Positions 1 to 5,772 of a DNA stretch of 6,878 nucleotides are shown here, in pieces. How positions within the stretch are numbered: position 1 is the first letter of the stretch; every line of letters starts with the position of its first letter. The DNA is from Acetofilamentum sp. Lineage in GTDB: Bacteria > Bacteroidota > Bacteroidia > Bacteroidales > JAFGUD01. The position numbers were made by a program, and so were the translations under genes. Location of the stretch: contig DYKL01000191.1 of assembly GCA_020722645.1 (NCBI GenBank), positions 1 to 6,878 of the forward strand. Direction: 5' to 3'. The notes beneath the pieces were generated by a model. That model saw only the letters and a program-made list of their open reading frames with translations. It made no database searches and was not told the origin of the DNA.

Positions 1-18
1 GCAGGTGTTTTCACCTGC
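1..18. repeat. Perfect 7-bp inverted repeat at left edge
   Basis: GCAGGTG at 1-7 and CACCTGC at 12-18 are perfect reverse complements around a TTTT loop. It is not followed by a T run on the plus strand, so it is not a standard intrinsic terminator for an upstream plus-strand gene. The element may extend beyond the window. Eleven bases of it (7-17) recur in inverted orientation at 6868-6878. Confidence 0.6.
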
Positions 19-50
19 AACCACTTACGAAAAAACTTGCGGATTTAAGG
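7..50 (+). repeat. Left copy of a two-module edge repeat
   Basis: Two modules are shared with the right edge of the window in inverted orientation. GTTTTCACCTG (7-17) matches the minus strand at 6878-6868 exactly. CTTGCGGATTTAAGG (36-50) matches the minus strand at 6840-6826 in 14 of 15 bases. The modules are 18 bases apart here and 27 apart in the other copy. In both places the copy points toward the gene downstream of it. I do not recognise a named repeat family. Function is unknown; a dispersed intergenic repeat or a shared regulatory element are both possible. Confidence 0.5.
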
Positions 51-162
51 TTTTAAATTTTTTCATATTTTTTTTTAGCTAAAATAAAACTTATTTTCAA
101 ATAATTGTTAAATAATTAGATTTTATTTGCAACCATTTAAAAAAAATACGTTTTTTGCCTAA

Positions 163-230
163 CCTGAAATATTCATAAAAATTGTAAAAATTTTTATGAA
201 TGCGGGTTGATTAGCGGGTTGCAATTCAGG
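163..230. repeat. Nested inverted repeat with 13-bp perfect inner stem
   Basis: The inner arms, 171-183 and 189-201 (ATTCATAAAAATT and its reverse complement), pair perfectly around a 5-base loop. An outer pair, CCTGAA (163-168) and TTCAGG (225-230), encloses it. The right side contains the direct repeat GCGGGTTG at 202-209 and 214-221. There is no T tail, so it does not look like a terminator. It could form an RNA structure in the operon leader, be a dispersed repeat, or act as a DNA-level inverted repeat bound by a protein. Confidence 0.55.
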
Positions 231-251
231 AAACCCCGATTTAGAACAGCT

Positions 252-284
252 CAAATTTGGTTGTTTGAAAAACAAACAAATTTG
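252..284. repeat. Inverted repeat with two stacked stems
   Basis: CAAATTTG at 252-259 pairs with CAAATTTG at 277-284 (the octamer is itself a palindrome). Inside it TTTG (264-267) pairs with CAAA (273-276) around an AAAAA loop, leaving four unpaired bases (260-263) on one side. It lies about 80 bases before the receptor start codon. Its AT-rich composition raises the chance of coincidence. Confidence 0.4.
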
Positions 285-304
285 TTAGTTGTACTTAATC
301 GTCA

Positions 305-328
305 GCATTATTTATGAATAATGCGGGC
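305..328. repeat. Perfect 8-bp hairpin followed by GGGC, close upstream of receptor
   Basis: GCATTATT (305-312) and AATAATGC (317-324) pair perfectly around TATG and are followed directly by GGGC. The right part, TTTATGAATAATGCGGG, resembles the tail of the 171-201 hairpin, TTTATGAATGCGGG, apart from a three-base insertion. It starts 60 bases before the receptor ATG and could lie in the 5' untranslated region of the operon mRNA. Confidence 0.5.
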
Positions 329-364
329 TAAGTATTTCTTATAACAATTTACTATAAAAAAAAT

Positions 365-2833
365 ATGAAAAAAATCGTTTTTTTGCTGATTTTGTTTTCC
401 TTTTCAAAGCTTTATTCGCAAAATATAACAATCAGCGGTTATGTTGAAAGTGCTGAATGTGGTGAAAGACTCATAAATGCAGTTGTTTTTGATGCAAACA
501 ATACAAAATACGGGACTGTTACAAACAGTTATGGTTTTTATAGTCTGACTTTCCCAAAACAAAAAATCATACTGACATCAAGTTATATTGGATATGCCCC
601 ATTTCAGACCGAAATTTTTCCGCAAAAAGATACGACCATTAATATTTTACTTAGTTCGTCCGTTGAAATTGAAGAAGTTGTGATAATTGCCGATGGAAAC
701 AAAGTTGAAAGCTCTCAAATGAGTCAGGTTGACGTGCCTGTTGCAACTATTCGCAAAATGCCTGTATTATTTGGAGAAGTTGATGTTTTAAAAACTATAC
801 AATTGCTTCCGGGCGTTCAGTCAGGAACAGAAGGAACAAGCGGAATTTATGTTCGGGGTGGGGGACCTGACCAAAATTTGATACTGCTTGATGGTGTTCC
901 GGTTTACAATGTAAATCACTTATTCGGCTTTTTTTCTGTTTTTAATGGCTATGCAATAAATGATATTTCGCTGATAAAGGGTGGCTTTCCGGCTCGTTAC
1001 GGTGGTCGCCTGTCATCTGTTTTGGACATCAGAATGAAAGAAGGAAATATGCACCAGTTTGCAGGTGAGGTTTCTATCGGTATTATAGCTTCTAAATTTA
1101 CAATCGAAGGTCCGATTATTAAAGATAAAACATCTTTTATAATTTCCGGCAGAAGAACGTATATTGATGTACTGACTGCCCCAATTATCAAATTGGCTTC
1201 GGCTATTGCAACTATGGACGGGTCAAGCTTTAGCGGTGGATACTATTTTTACGATTTGAATGCAAAAATCAACCATAAATTTTCGGATAAAGACCGTATT
1301 TTTTTGAGTGGTTATTTTGGAAAAGATAAAGTGTACGCTAATATTTCAAGTTCATGGGCAGAAGATTATTCAAAAACAAATTTCGATTTGCACTGGGGCA
1401 ATGCAACTGCGGCTTTCAGATGGAATCATATTTTTACTCCCAGACTTTTTGCAAATACAACACTGACATACAGTAATTATCTTTTTGTAACTACTACCGA
1501 AGAGGAATTCAGATATACTTTTTTAGGAAGTGCGATTAAAGAAGAATGGAAATTGCAGTATAGTTCAGGAATTGAAGATTATGCAGCAAATATTGACTTT
1601 GATTTTTTACCTAATTCATCTCACAAGATAAAATTCGGATTTAGTGGAATTTATCATACATTTAAGCCCGGTGTTTCCGCGATGAAATACAGTTCTTTTG
1701 AGTCTGCAATAGCAATTGACACAACTTATGGAAATAAAAATATTGAAGGCTATGAATTAGGTGCTTTTATTGAAGATGATTTCAGAATCGGTTCAAAAAT
1801 TAAAATAAATGTCGGTGTAAGAGGTACTGCAATGATTCTGCCTGACACTTTTTTTTATTCGGTAGAACCTCGTGCATCTGTGCGGTTATTGATAAATGAC
1901 AAGTTTTCGGTTAAAGGCTCTTATGCTCAAATGTCGCAGTATCTTCATTTTTTGACAAACAGCTCAATAGGATTACCAACTGATTTGTGGTTGCCGGCGA
2001 CAAAACTTGTTCCTCCCGAACATTCAGTTCAATACGCTTTAGGCTCTGTTTTTAATTTATCCAAAGGTTACGAATTTTCTATCGAAGGTTTTTACAAAGA
2101 TATGGACGGACTGATAGAATATAAAGAAGGCGAAAGTTTTTTTTCTGACCCTGAAATAGAAGGAACCAAAGGAGAAGCTTGGGAAAGGAAAATAGAAATC
2201 GGAGAAGGCTGGTCTTATGGTGGTGAATTGTTTCTGCAAAAGAAAACCGGAAAATGGACAGGTTGGATAGGTTATACTTTATCGTGGTCAAACAGAAAAT
2301 TTCCTGAAATCGCATTCGGTCAGGTTTTTCCATACAGATACGACCGCCGCCACGATATTGGAATAGTCTTTTTATACAAAATTAACGATAAAATTGACAT
2401 TGGTGCTACTTGGGTATATGCTACCGGCATTGCTGTAACGCTTGCCAAACAACGATATTTGCCTGTAAACAGATTGCAGGACAAAATAAACAGTCAGAAT
2501 CAGGAATATTACTACTATTACGATGCTTTATCTGTTGAATACTACGGAAACAGAAATAATTTCAGATTGCCGGTTTATCATCGTTTGGATTTGGGAATTA
2601 ATTTTTCAAAAGACAACAAACTCGGCACTAGGGTGTGGAGTTTTAGTCTTTATAATGCTTATAACCGAAAAAATGCCTTTTTGGTTGATTTCAACGGTGC
2701 TTTTTTGGGAATTAGTTCAACAGAACAATTCAAACGCAGTTTGTTCAAACTGAGTTTATTTCCGCTTATTCCGTCTGTTTCGTACTCTCTGAAATTCAAA
2801 ATTGATTATAACAAAGTAAAAGATATTTTCTAA
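365..2833 (+). CDS. TonB-dependent outer-membrane receptor with carboxypeptidase-regulatory-like N-terminal domain
   Basis: An 822-residue outer-membrane transporter, expected to import an unknown ligand using TonB-ExbBD energy. Residues 1-19 form a signal peptide ending in YSQ. Residues about 20-107 are a carboxypeptidase-regulatory-like beta-sandwich domain, with GTVTNSYGFYSL at 50-61 and IGYAPFQ at 75-81. The plug follows at about 125-225, marked by LLPGVQSG (147-154), YVRGGGPDQNLILLDGVPVYN (162-182) and GGFPARYGGRLSSVLDI (206-222). The rest is a beta-barrel with typical late-barrel motifs, PYRYDRRHD (656-664) and RLPVYHRLDLG (734-744). It is smaller than most SusC proteins and nearer the FecA-like size. 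The last barrel strand (SVSYSLKF, ending near residue 811) is followed by about 11 further residues. The start ATG has an A-rich leader and begins the signal peptide directly. It lies 24 bp before a DUF4249 lipoprotein gene, a partnership often seen in Bacteroidota. The family is certain; the substrate is unknown. Confidence 0.95.
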   Translation: MKKIVFLLILFSFSKLYSQNITISGYVESAECGERLINAVVFDANNTKYGTVTNSYGFYSLTFPKQKIILTSSYIGYAPFQTEIFPQKDTTINILLSSSVEIEEVVIIADGNKVESSQMSQVDVPVATIRKMPVLFGEVDVLKTIQLLPGVQSGTEGTSGIYVRGGGPDQNLILLDGVPVYNVNHLFGFFSVFNGYAINDISLIKGGFPARYGGRLSSVLDIRMKEGNMHQFAGEVSIGIIASKFTIEGPIIKDKTSFIISGRRTYIDVLTAPIIKLASAIATMDGSSFSGGYYFYDLNAKINHKFSDKDRIFLSGYFGKDKVYANISSSWAEDYSKTNFDLHWGNATAAFRWNHIFTPRLFANTTLTYSNYLFVTTTEEEFRYTFLGSAIKEEWKLQYSSGIEDYAANIDFDFLPNSSHKIKFGFSGIYHTFKPGVSAMKYSSFESAIAIDTTYGNKNIEGYELGAFIEDDFRIGSKIKINVGVRGTAMILPDTFFYSVEPRASVRLLINDKFSVKGSYAQMSQYLHFLTNSSIGLPTDLWLPATKLVPPEHSVQYALGSVFNLSKGYEFSIEGFYKDMDGLIEYKEGESFFSDPEIEGTKGEAWERKIEIGEGWSYGGELFLQKKTGKWTGWIGYTLSWSNRKFPEIAFGQVFPYRYDRRHDIGIVFLYKINDKIDIGATWVYATGIAVTLAKQRYLPVNRLQDKINSQNQEYYYYYDALSVEYYGNRNNFRLPVYHRLDLGINFSKDNKLGTRVWSFSLYNAYNRKNAFLVDFNGAFLGISSTEQFKRSLFKLSLFPLIPSVSYSLKFKIDYNKVKDIF

Positions 2834-2857
2834 AATTCATTAAAAATTGTAATAAAA

Positions 2858-3853
2858 ATGAAAAAAATAGTTTTTTTTATATTGATTTCCGTTTCATTTA
2901 TTTCCTGTATAGAAACTTTGGATATTGAATTAGACCAAGATGATAAAAAAATGGTTTTAAACGGCATTATTTCCCCTGACAGCATAATAACTGTCAATTT
3001 ATCAAAAAGTATTTATTCCTTAGACGGTGATGCTTTTATAAAATTTGTTGAAGATGCTGAAGTTAAATTATACGAAGATGGCGTATTTATTGAAACAATG
3101 CAATACGATACTTTTGGCAATTATCTGTCTTCTATAAAACCCCAGTTAGGCAAAAAATATTCGGTAACTGCTCAAAACAGTCAGTATGAAATGTTAAGTG
3201 CCACCACAGAAATTCCACAGACAGCTGATATTAAAGAGTTTTATGTTGATATTCAGATAGACAGTGCTACAGAAACTTGGTACGACCCCAATACAGGCAA
3301 CAGTTTTGATACAACATTCTATTATATGAGTGGCGAAGGTACTGGAACTGTTGTTTTTGATGATTTAGATAATGAAAATAATTATTATTTGTTGTGCTTC
3401 AGTATAGTAAAACCAATATACGTTTATGATAATTACGGAAATATGTATATTAAAGGATACTACCGACAACCTGTTTGGTACAATATGCAAAATCAAAATG
3501 ATAATCTGACCTATTTCAGTTTTTCCAGTCTGTTCAGCGGAGTGGTTTTCAATGATGTTTTTTTTGACGGTACAGAAAAAACTTTAATTGTAAATATTGA
3601 TACTTGGGCTTTGTTTGACGATTATGCACAGGATTTGCCGCAATCTCCTTTGTATGTCCATTTATATTCATTGTCGGAAGATGCTTACGAATTTATAAGT
3701 ACTTATACAAAATATCAGGAAGCTATTTCTAATCCTTTTGCCGAACCTGTAAATATTTATACTAATGTTCAAAACGGTCTTGGCTTGTTTGCGGGTGTCT
3801 ATGCCGAAACAGATTCTTTGGAAATTGTAAATCCGGGAGTCAAGAAAAAATGA
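2858..3853 (+). CDS. DUF4249 family lipoprotein, probable partner of the TonB receptor
   Basis: A 331-residue lipoprotein. The signal sequence MKKIVFFILISVSFISC ends in a lipobox-like FISC with Cys17 as the likely lipidated residue (the first lipobox position is Phe rather than the more usual Leu). Acidic residues follow the cysteine (IETLDIELDQDD), which is compatible with surface export in Bacteroidota but is not a clear-cut export signal. The early segment KKMVLNGIISPDSIITVNLSKS (about residues 30-51) and the late segment NVQNGLGLFAGVYAE (about 304-318) are typical of DUF4249, which is all-beta in its N-terminal part. The length is usual for the family. The start lies 24 bp after the receptor stop and a strong terminator follows, so the two genes form one transcript. 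By analogy with SusD it may bind ligand or cap the receptor at the cell surface; that role is inference. Confidence 0.88.
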   Translation: MKKIVFFILISVSFISCIETLDIELDQDDKKMVLNGIISPDSIITVNLSKSIYSLDGDAFIKFVEDAEVKLYEDGVFIETMQYDTFGNYLSSIKPQLGKKYSVTAQNSQYEMLSATTEIPQTADIKEFYVDIQIDSATETWYDPNTGNSFDTTFYYMSGEGTGTVVFDDLDNENNYYLLCFSIVKPIYVYDNYGNMYIKGYYRQPVWYNMQNQNDNLTYFSFSSLFSGVVFNDVFFDGTEKTLIVNIDTWALFDDYAQDLPQSPLYVHLYSLSEDAYEFISTYTKYQEAISNPFAEPVNIYTNVQNGLGLFAGVYAETDSLEIVNPGVKKK

Positions 3854-3867
3854 TTATACCCTTTATT

Positions 3868-3904
3868 ATTGTCAGACATTTCAAAAGTGTCTGACAATTT
3901 TTTT
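3868..3904 (+). terminator. Intrinsic terminator of the receptor/DUF4249 operon
   Basis: Perfect 11-bp arms (ATTGTCAGACA at 3868-3878 and its reverse complement at 3888-3898) enclose a 9-base loop, of which the first and last three bases can also pair weakly. A run of seven T residues (3898-3904) follows. It begins 14 bases after the DUF4249 stop codon. Read from the minus strand it lacks a good T run, so it serves mainly the plus-strand operon. Confidence 0.9.
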
Positions 3905-3932
3905 ATTTAGGGATTATTACGAAATAATATGC

Positions 3933-3980
3933 TGAAAATGGGTTAATTTGAAAATTTGAAAATGTGTTAATTATTTAATA
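3933..3980. repeat. Two imperfect 24-bp tandem units in the convergent spacer
   Basis: The first 16 bases of each unit match at 15 positions: TGAAAATGGGTTAATT at 3933-3948 and TGAAAATGTGTTAATT at 3957-3972. The later parts of the units diverge. Nested inside is an 8-base tandem repeat, TTTGAAAA at 3947-3954 and 3955-3962. From memory, similar AT-rich strings recur between genes in Bacteroidota, but I could not check this. No coding potential is apparent. Confidence 0.5.
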
Positions 3981-4067
3981 ATCTGGTATTTAATGAATTA
4001 TGAAAGTAAAAAAATAAACCGTTGTGAGTATATATTTAATAATCTATGTGAACTATGTGTCTATGTG
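3972..4067. repeat. 13-bp direct repeat and CTATGTG triplication in the convergent spacer
   Basis: TATTTAATAATCT occurs exactly at 3972-3984 and again at 4033-4045. The second copy runs into three closely spaced CTATGTG heptamers at 4044-4050, 4053-4059 and 4061-4067 (periods 9 and 8). The sequence lies between two convergent genes, where promoters are not expected, and no open reading frame covers it. It is probably a remnant of a short dispersed intergenic repeat; the spacing of the heptamers is too irregular for a clear operator or iteron array. Confidence 0.45.
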
Positions 4068-4107
4068 GTTATTAAAAATATAAAACAAACAAGTTATTCC
4101 GTAACAG

Positions 4108-5106
4108 TTACTTAACTGTGGTGTCAGTTTTCTTTTTTGCTGATTTTTCAATAATCCAAATAGTAAAAAATCCTGCAATTGCAATAATTATTGACCAAAT
4201 CAAAATTATATTAAAATCAGGCATTATACGTTCATAAAAAAAGACATCTACGCTCTTGTCGCTTGTAAAAGCTCCGAATTTATCAACTTCAAGATAGTTC
4301 ATATCAATGTCGTAAGATTTTTTCCATGGCCAGATAATAATCAGAGAGCCAAGAATAAAACCTGATAAAATAGCTATTGTCTGATCTTTGTATTTCTTGA
4401 AAATCCATGATAAAAAGTGTGAAAAAGCTAATAATCCAACAACCATTCCCAATATTAAAGGCAATAACAATTTTAATGTTGGAGTTATCAGTTCATAATT
4501 ACCTCCCATTATTTTAGTTATATTTATCATTGTGTCAATCATTAGTAATCTGTAATTACCTAAAAGAACAAGAATAAATGAGCCAGAAAGTCCGGGTAAA
4601 ATCATACTGCATATGCCAAGAACACCGCAAATAAAAACATACAATACGTTGTCGTTTTCAACGGCAGGCTTTAAAAATGATAGACTGATTGCAATTGCTG
4701 TTCCGAGGATGAAAAATAAAATTACGCTTATCTTCCATCTTTCGACTGTTTTAGCTACAAAATATACAGAGGCTATGATTAACCCAAAAAAATATGCCCA
4801 AACATAAACAGGGTAAAAATCAAATAAATAACCTAAAAGTTTTGCAAGTGTCAGAATACTTACAGCGGCACCTAAAAAGACTACAATTAAAAAAATTAAA
4901 TCAGTATGTTTTGCAAATTCTTTGAATTTACCTTTAAATACTAATTTTATAGCTTTTAAATCAAAAGATTTCAGGCTGTTAATTAGTCTTTCAAAAATAC
5001 CGGCAATAATTGCAATTGTTCCTCCTGAAACGCCAGGAATTACATTAGCTCCGCCCATAGCAAAGCCTTTTAAAAAGTTAAGAATATGCTCTTTAATTTT
5101 TCCCAT
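4108..5106 (-). CDS. popT: DUF368 membrane protein, PopT-type undecaprenyl-phosphate translocase
   Basis: A 332-residue inner-membrane protein of the DUF368 family. Members studied in Staphylococcus aureus and Vibrio cholerae (PopT) return undecaprenyl phosphate from the outer to the inner leaflet of the cytoplasmic membrane, so that the carrier can be reused for peptidoglycan and other envelope glycans. The hallmark motif NVIPGVSGGTIAIIAG lies at residues 21-36, and a second, related motif, ILPGLSGSFILVLLG, at 169-183, consistent with an internally repeated fold. There are roughly eight or nine hydrophobic segments, including about 70-89, 99-118, 127-146, 154-172, 213-232, 244-260 and 299-319, and a lysine-rich tail (KSAKKK). 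A TTG at 5127 would add seven residues (MQAKFYK), but it is the last three bases of the -7 promoter box, so I use the ATG at 5106. The gene lies 68 bp after the SiaB-like gene with its own promoter. The family is certain; the activity is inferred. Confidence 0.92.
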   Translation of the reverse strand: MGKIKEHILNFLKGFAMGGANVIPGVSGGTIAIIAGIFERLINSLKSFDLKAIKLVFKGKFKEFAKHTDLIFLIVVFLGAAVSILTLAKLLGYLFDFYPVYVWAYFFGLIIASVYFVAKTVERWKISVILFFILGTAIAISLSFLKPAVENDNVLYVFICGVLGICSMILPGLSGSFILVLLGNYRLLMIDTMINITKIMGGNYELITPTLKLLLPLILGMVVGLLAFSHFLSWIFKKYKDQTIAILSGFILGSLIIIWPWKKSYDIDMNYLEVDKFGAFTSDKSVDVFFYERIMPDFNIILIWSIIIAIAGFFTIWIIEKSAKKKTDTTVK

Positions 5107-5124
5107 TTTATAAAATTTAGCCTG

Positions 5125-5155
5125 CAAAAATATAATTTAACCTGAAGTTATCAAA
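5125..5155 (-). promoter_or_regulatory. Bacteroidota-type sigma-A promoter of the DUF368/popT gene
   Basis: On the minus strand, TTTG (5155-5152) is followed by exactly 19 bases (5151-5133) and then TATTTTTG (5132-5125), an exact fit to the Bacteroidota primary-sigma pattern TTTG-N19-TAnnTTTG. Transcription would be expected to start near 5118-5121, leaving a leader of roughly 12-15 bases before the ATG at 5106. The TTG that could serve as an upstream start codon is part of the -7 box and would not be transcribed from here. A weak palindrome, TAAC-N5-GTTA (5138-5150), lies in the spacer. Confidence 0.82.
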
Positions 5156-5174
5156 AAATGTCTGTTAATAAAAT

Positions 5175-5759
5175 TTATTCAATATCTTCGAGTAATTGAA
5201 ATTTTTTAGGGTCAACCTCTGCTTTGAGGACAAAATATTCTTCTGTAAAGCTAATTGGAAGGAATAAATATTCGATTTTGTTTTCGGTTTTTCTTGCAAT
5301 ATCAATTAAACCAAGTCCGGCACCGCCGTGTTCTCCTATTTTGCCGTTTTTGAGCTGTGTTTTATACATCTCGTTTAATTCCTCTTTTGTACAGTTATTG
5401 ACTTTATCAATTGCACTGGTGATAGTATTTTTGTTTGGAACTTTTATTTTGTTTGATGTTATAATGTAATAAATTGAGTCTTTTTTGCCAATCATAAACA
5501 AACCATTGCTGAAAACTTCATCTGAAAACTCTTCTGCATGTCTTTGTATGTTTTGCATTGTCTCAACCATAGCGTGATAAACACGTCTTCTGGTCTTTTT
5601 TTCTTCGCTGATTTTACCGAGTTCTTCTTCTAGCATTGAGGTAAACATTGATGTAATCCTTTGTGTAAATTTGCCGATATAAACAATATATATGCCGTTT
5701 GCAGTTAGCTCGTCATAAAGCGAAAGTACTGACTGCATAAAAACTCGGTCGATTTCCAT
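5175..5759 (-). CDS. SiaB family (DUF6272) protein kinase, GHKL-type ATPase fold
   Basis: A 194-residue cytoplasmic protein without signal peptide or membrane segment. It has the ATP-binding signatures of a histidine-kinase-like/anti-sigma kinase fold. The N box lies in YHAMVETMQNIQRHAE (61-76), with Glu66 and Asn70 as the usual Mg-ATP residues and His74 following. A glycine-rich lid, GEHGGAGLGLIDIARK, lies at 142-157. In Pseudomonas aeruginosa SiaB phosphorylates the STAS-like protein SiaC, which controls the diguanylate cyclase SiaD and aggregation; the phosphatase SiaA opposes it. No siaC, siaA or siaD homolog is in this window, so the partner here is unknown. The gene starts 13 bp after the stop of the EEP-family gene, implying co-transcription with it. 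The ATG follows an A-rich stretch, with no Shine-Dalgarno sequence. The family call is strong; the target protein and output are not known. Confidence 0.87.
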   Translation of the reverse strand: MEIDRVFMQSVLSLYDELTANGIYIVYIGKFTQRITSMFTSMLEEELGKISEEKKTRRRVYHAMVETMQNIQRHAEEFSDEVFSNGLFMIGKKDSIYYIITSNKIKVPNKNTITSAIDKVNNCTKEELNEMYKTQLKNGKIGEHGGAGLGLIDIARKTENKIEYLFLPISFTEEYFVLKAEVDPKKFQLLEDIE

Positions 5760-5772
5760 AATTAATGGTTTT

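Larger units (their letters stand above)
1..364. other. Gene-free, hairpin-rich leader region upstream of the TonB receptor operon
   Basis: No open reading frame of useful size is present on either strand. The stretch is very AT-rich but holds four inverted repeats (1-18, 163-230, 252-284, 305-324), which are listed separately. TGCAACC occurs three times: at 16-22 and 128-134 on the plus strand and at 217-223 on the minus strand. GCGGGTTG occurs twice in direct orientation, at 202-209 and 214-221. I found no exact Bacteroidota promoter (TTTG-N19-TAnnTTTG). The nearest candidate is TTTG at 126-129 followed after 17 bases by TACGTTTT at 147-154, which is too weak to call. The promoter of the downstream operon presumably lies here, but I cannot place it. 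Confidence 0.6.

Noticed and set aside
126..154. Candidate promoter TTTG-N17-TACGTTTT for the receptor operon
   Set aside because: The spacing is two bases short and the -7 box lacks TTTG at the correct position. Similar near-matches are expected by chance in this AT-rich stretch.
201..240. A possible tRNA T-arm in the GGGTTGCAATTC...AACCCC stretch
   Set aside because: No acceptor stem, anticodon arm or D arm can be drawn around it, and the GGTTCGAATCC-like pattern is broken.
196..331. Tiny in-frame ORFs inside the leader repeats: ATG-AAT-GCG-GGT-TGA at 196-210 and ATG-AAT-AAT-GCG-GGC-TAA at 314-331
   Set aside because: They encode only four and five residues and arise from the shared TTTATGAAT(AAT)GCGGG repeat tail. 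No ribosome-binding context supports translation, so I treat them as part of the repeat.
2139..2146. Run of eight T residues in the receptor gene as a phase-variation slip site
   Set aside because: Comparable T and A runs occur throughout these AT-rich genes, and the reading frame is intact.
997..2333. Minus-strand open frames of 60-84 codons inside the receptor gene
   Set aside because: They are antisense shadows of a clearly coding frame, with no recognisable domains or start context.
3933..4067. Possible CRISPR-like or iteron array
   Set aside because: Only two imperfect units with no uniform spacers, and no cas or replication gene nearby.
4104..4119. ACAGTT/AACTGT inverted repeat overlapping the popT stop codon as a minus-strand terminator
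   Set aside because: The stem is only six A/T-rich pairs and no T run follows it on the minus strand.
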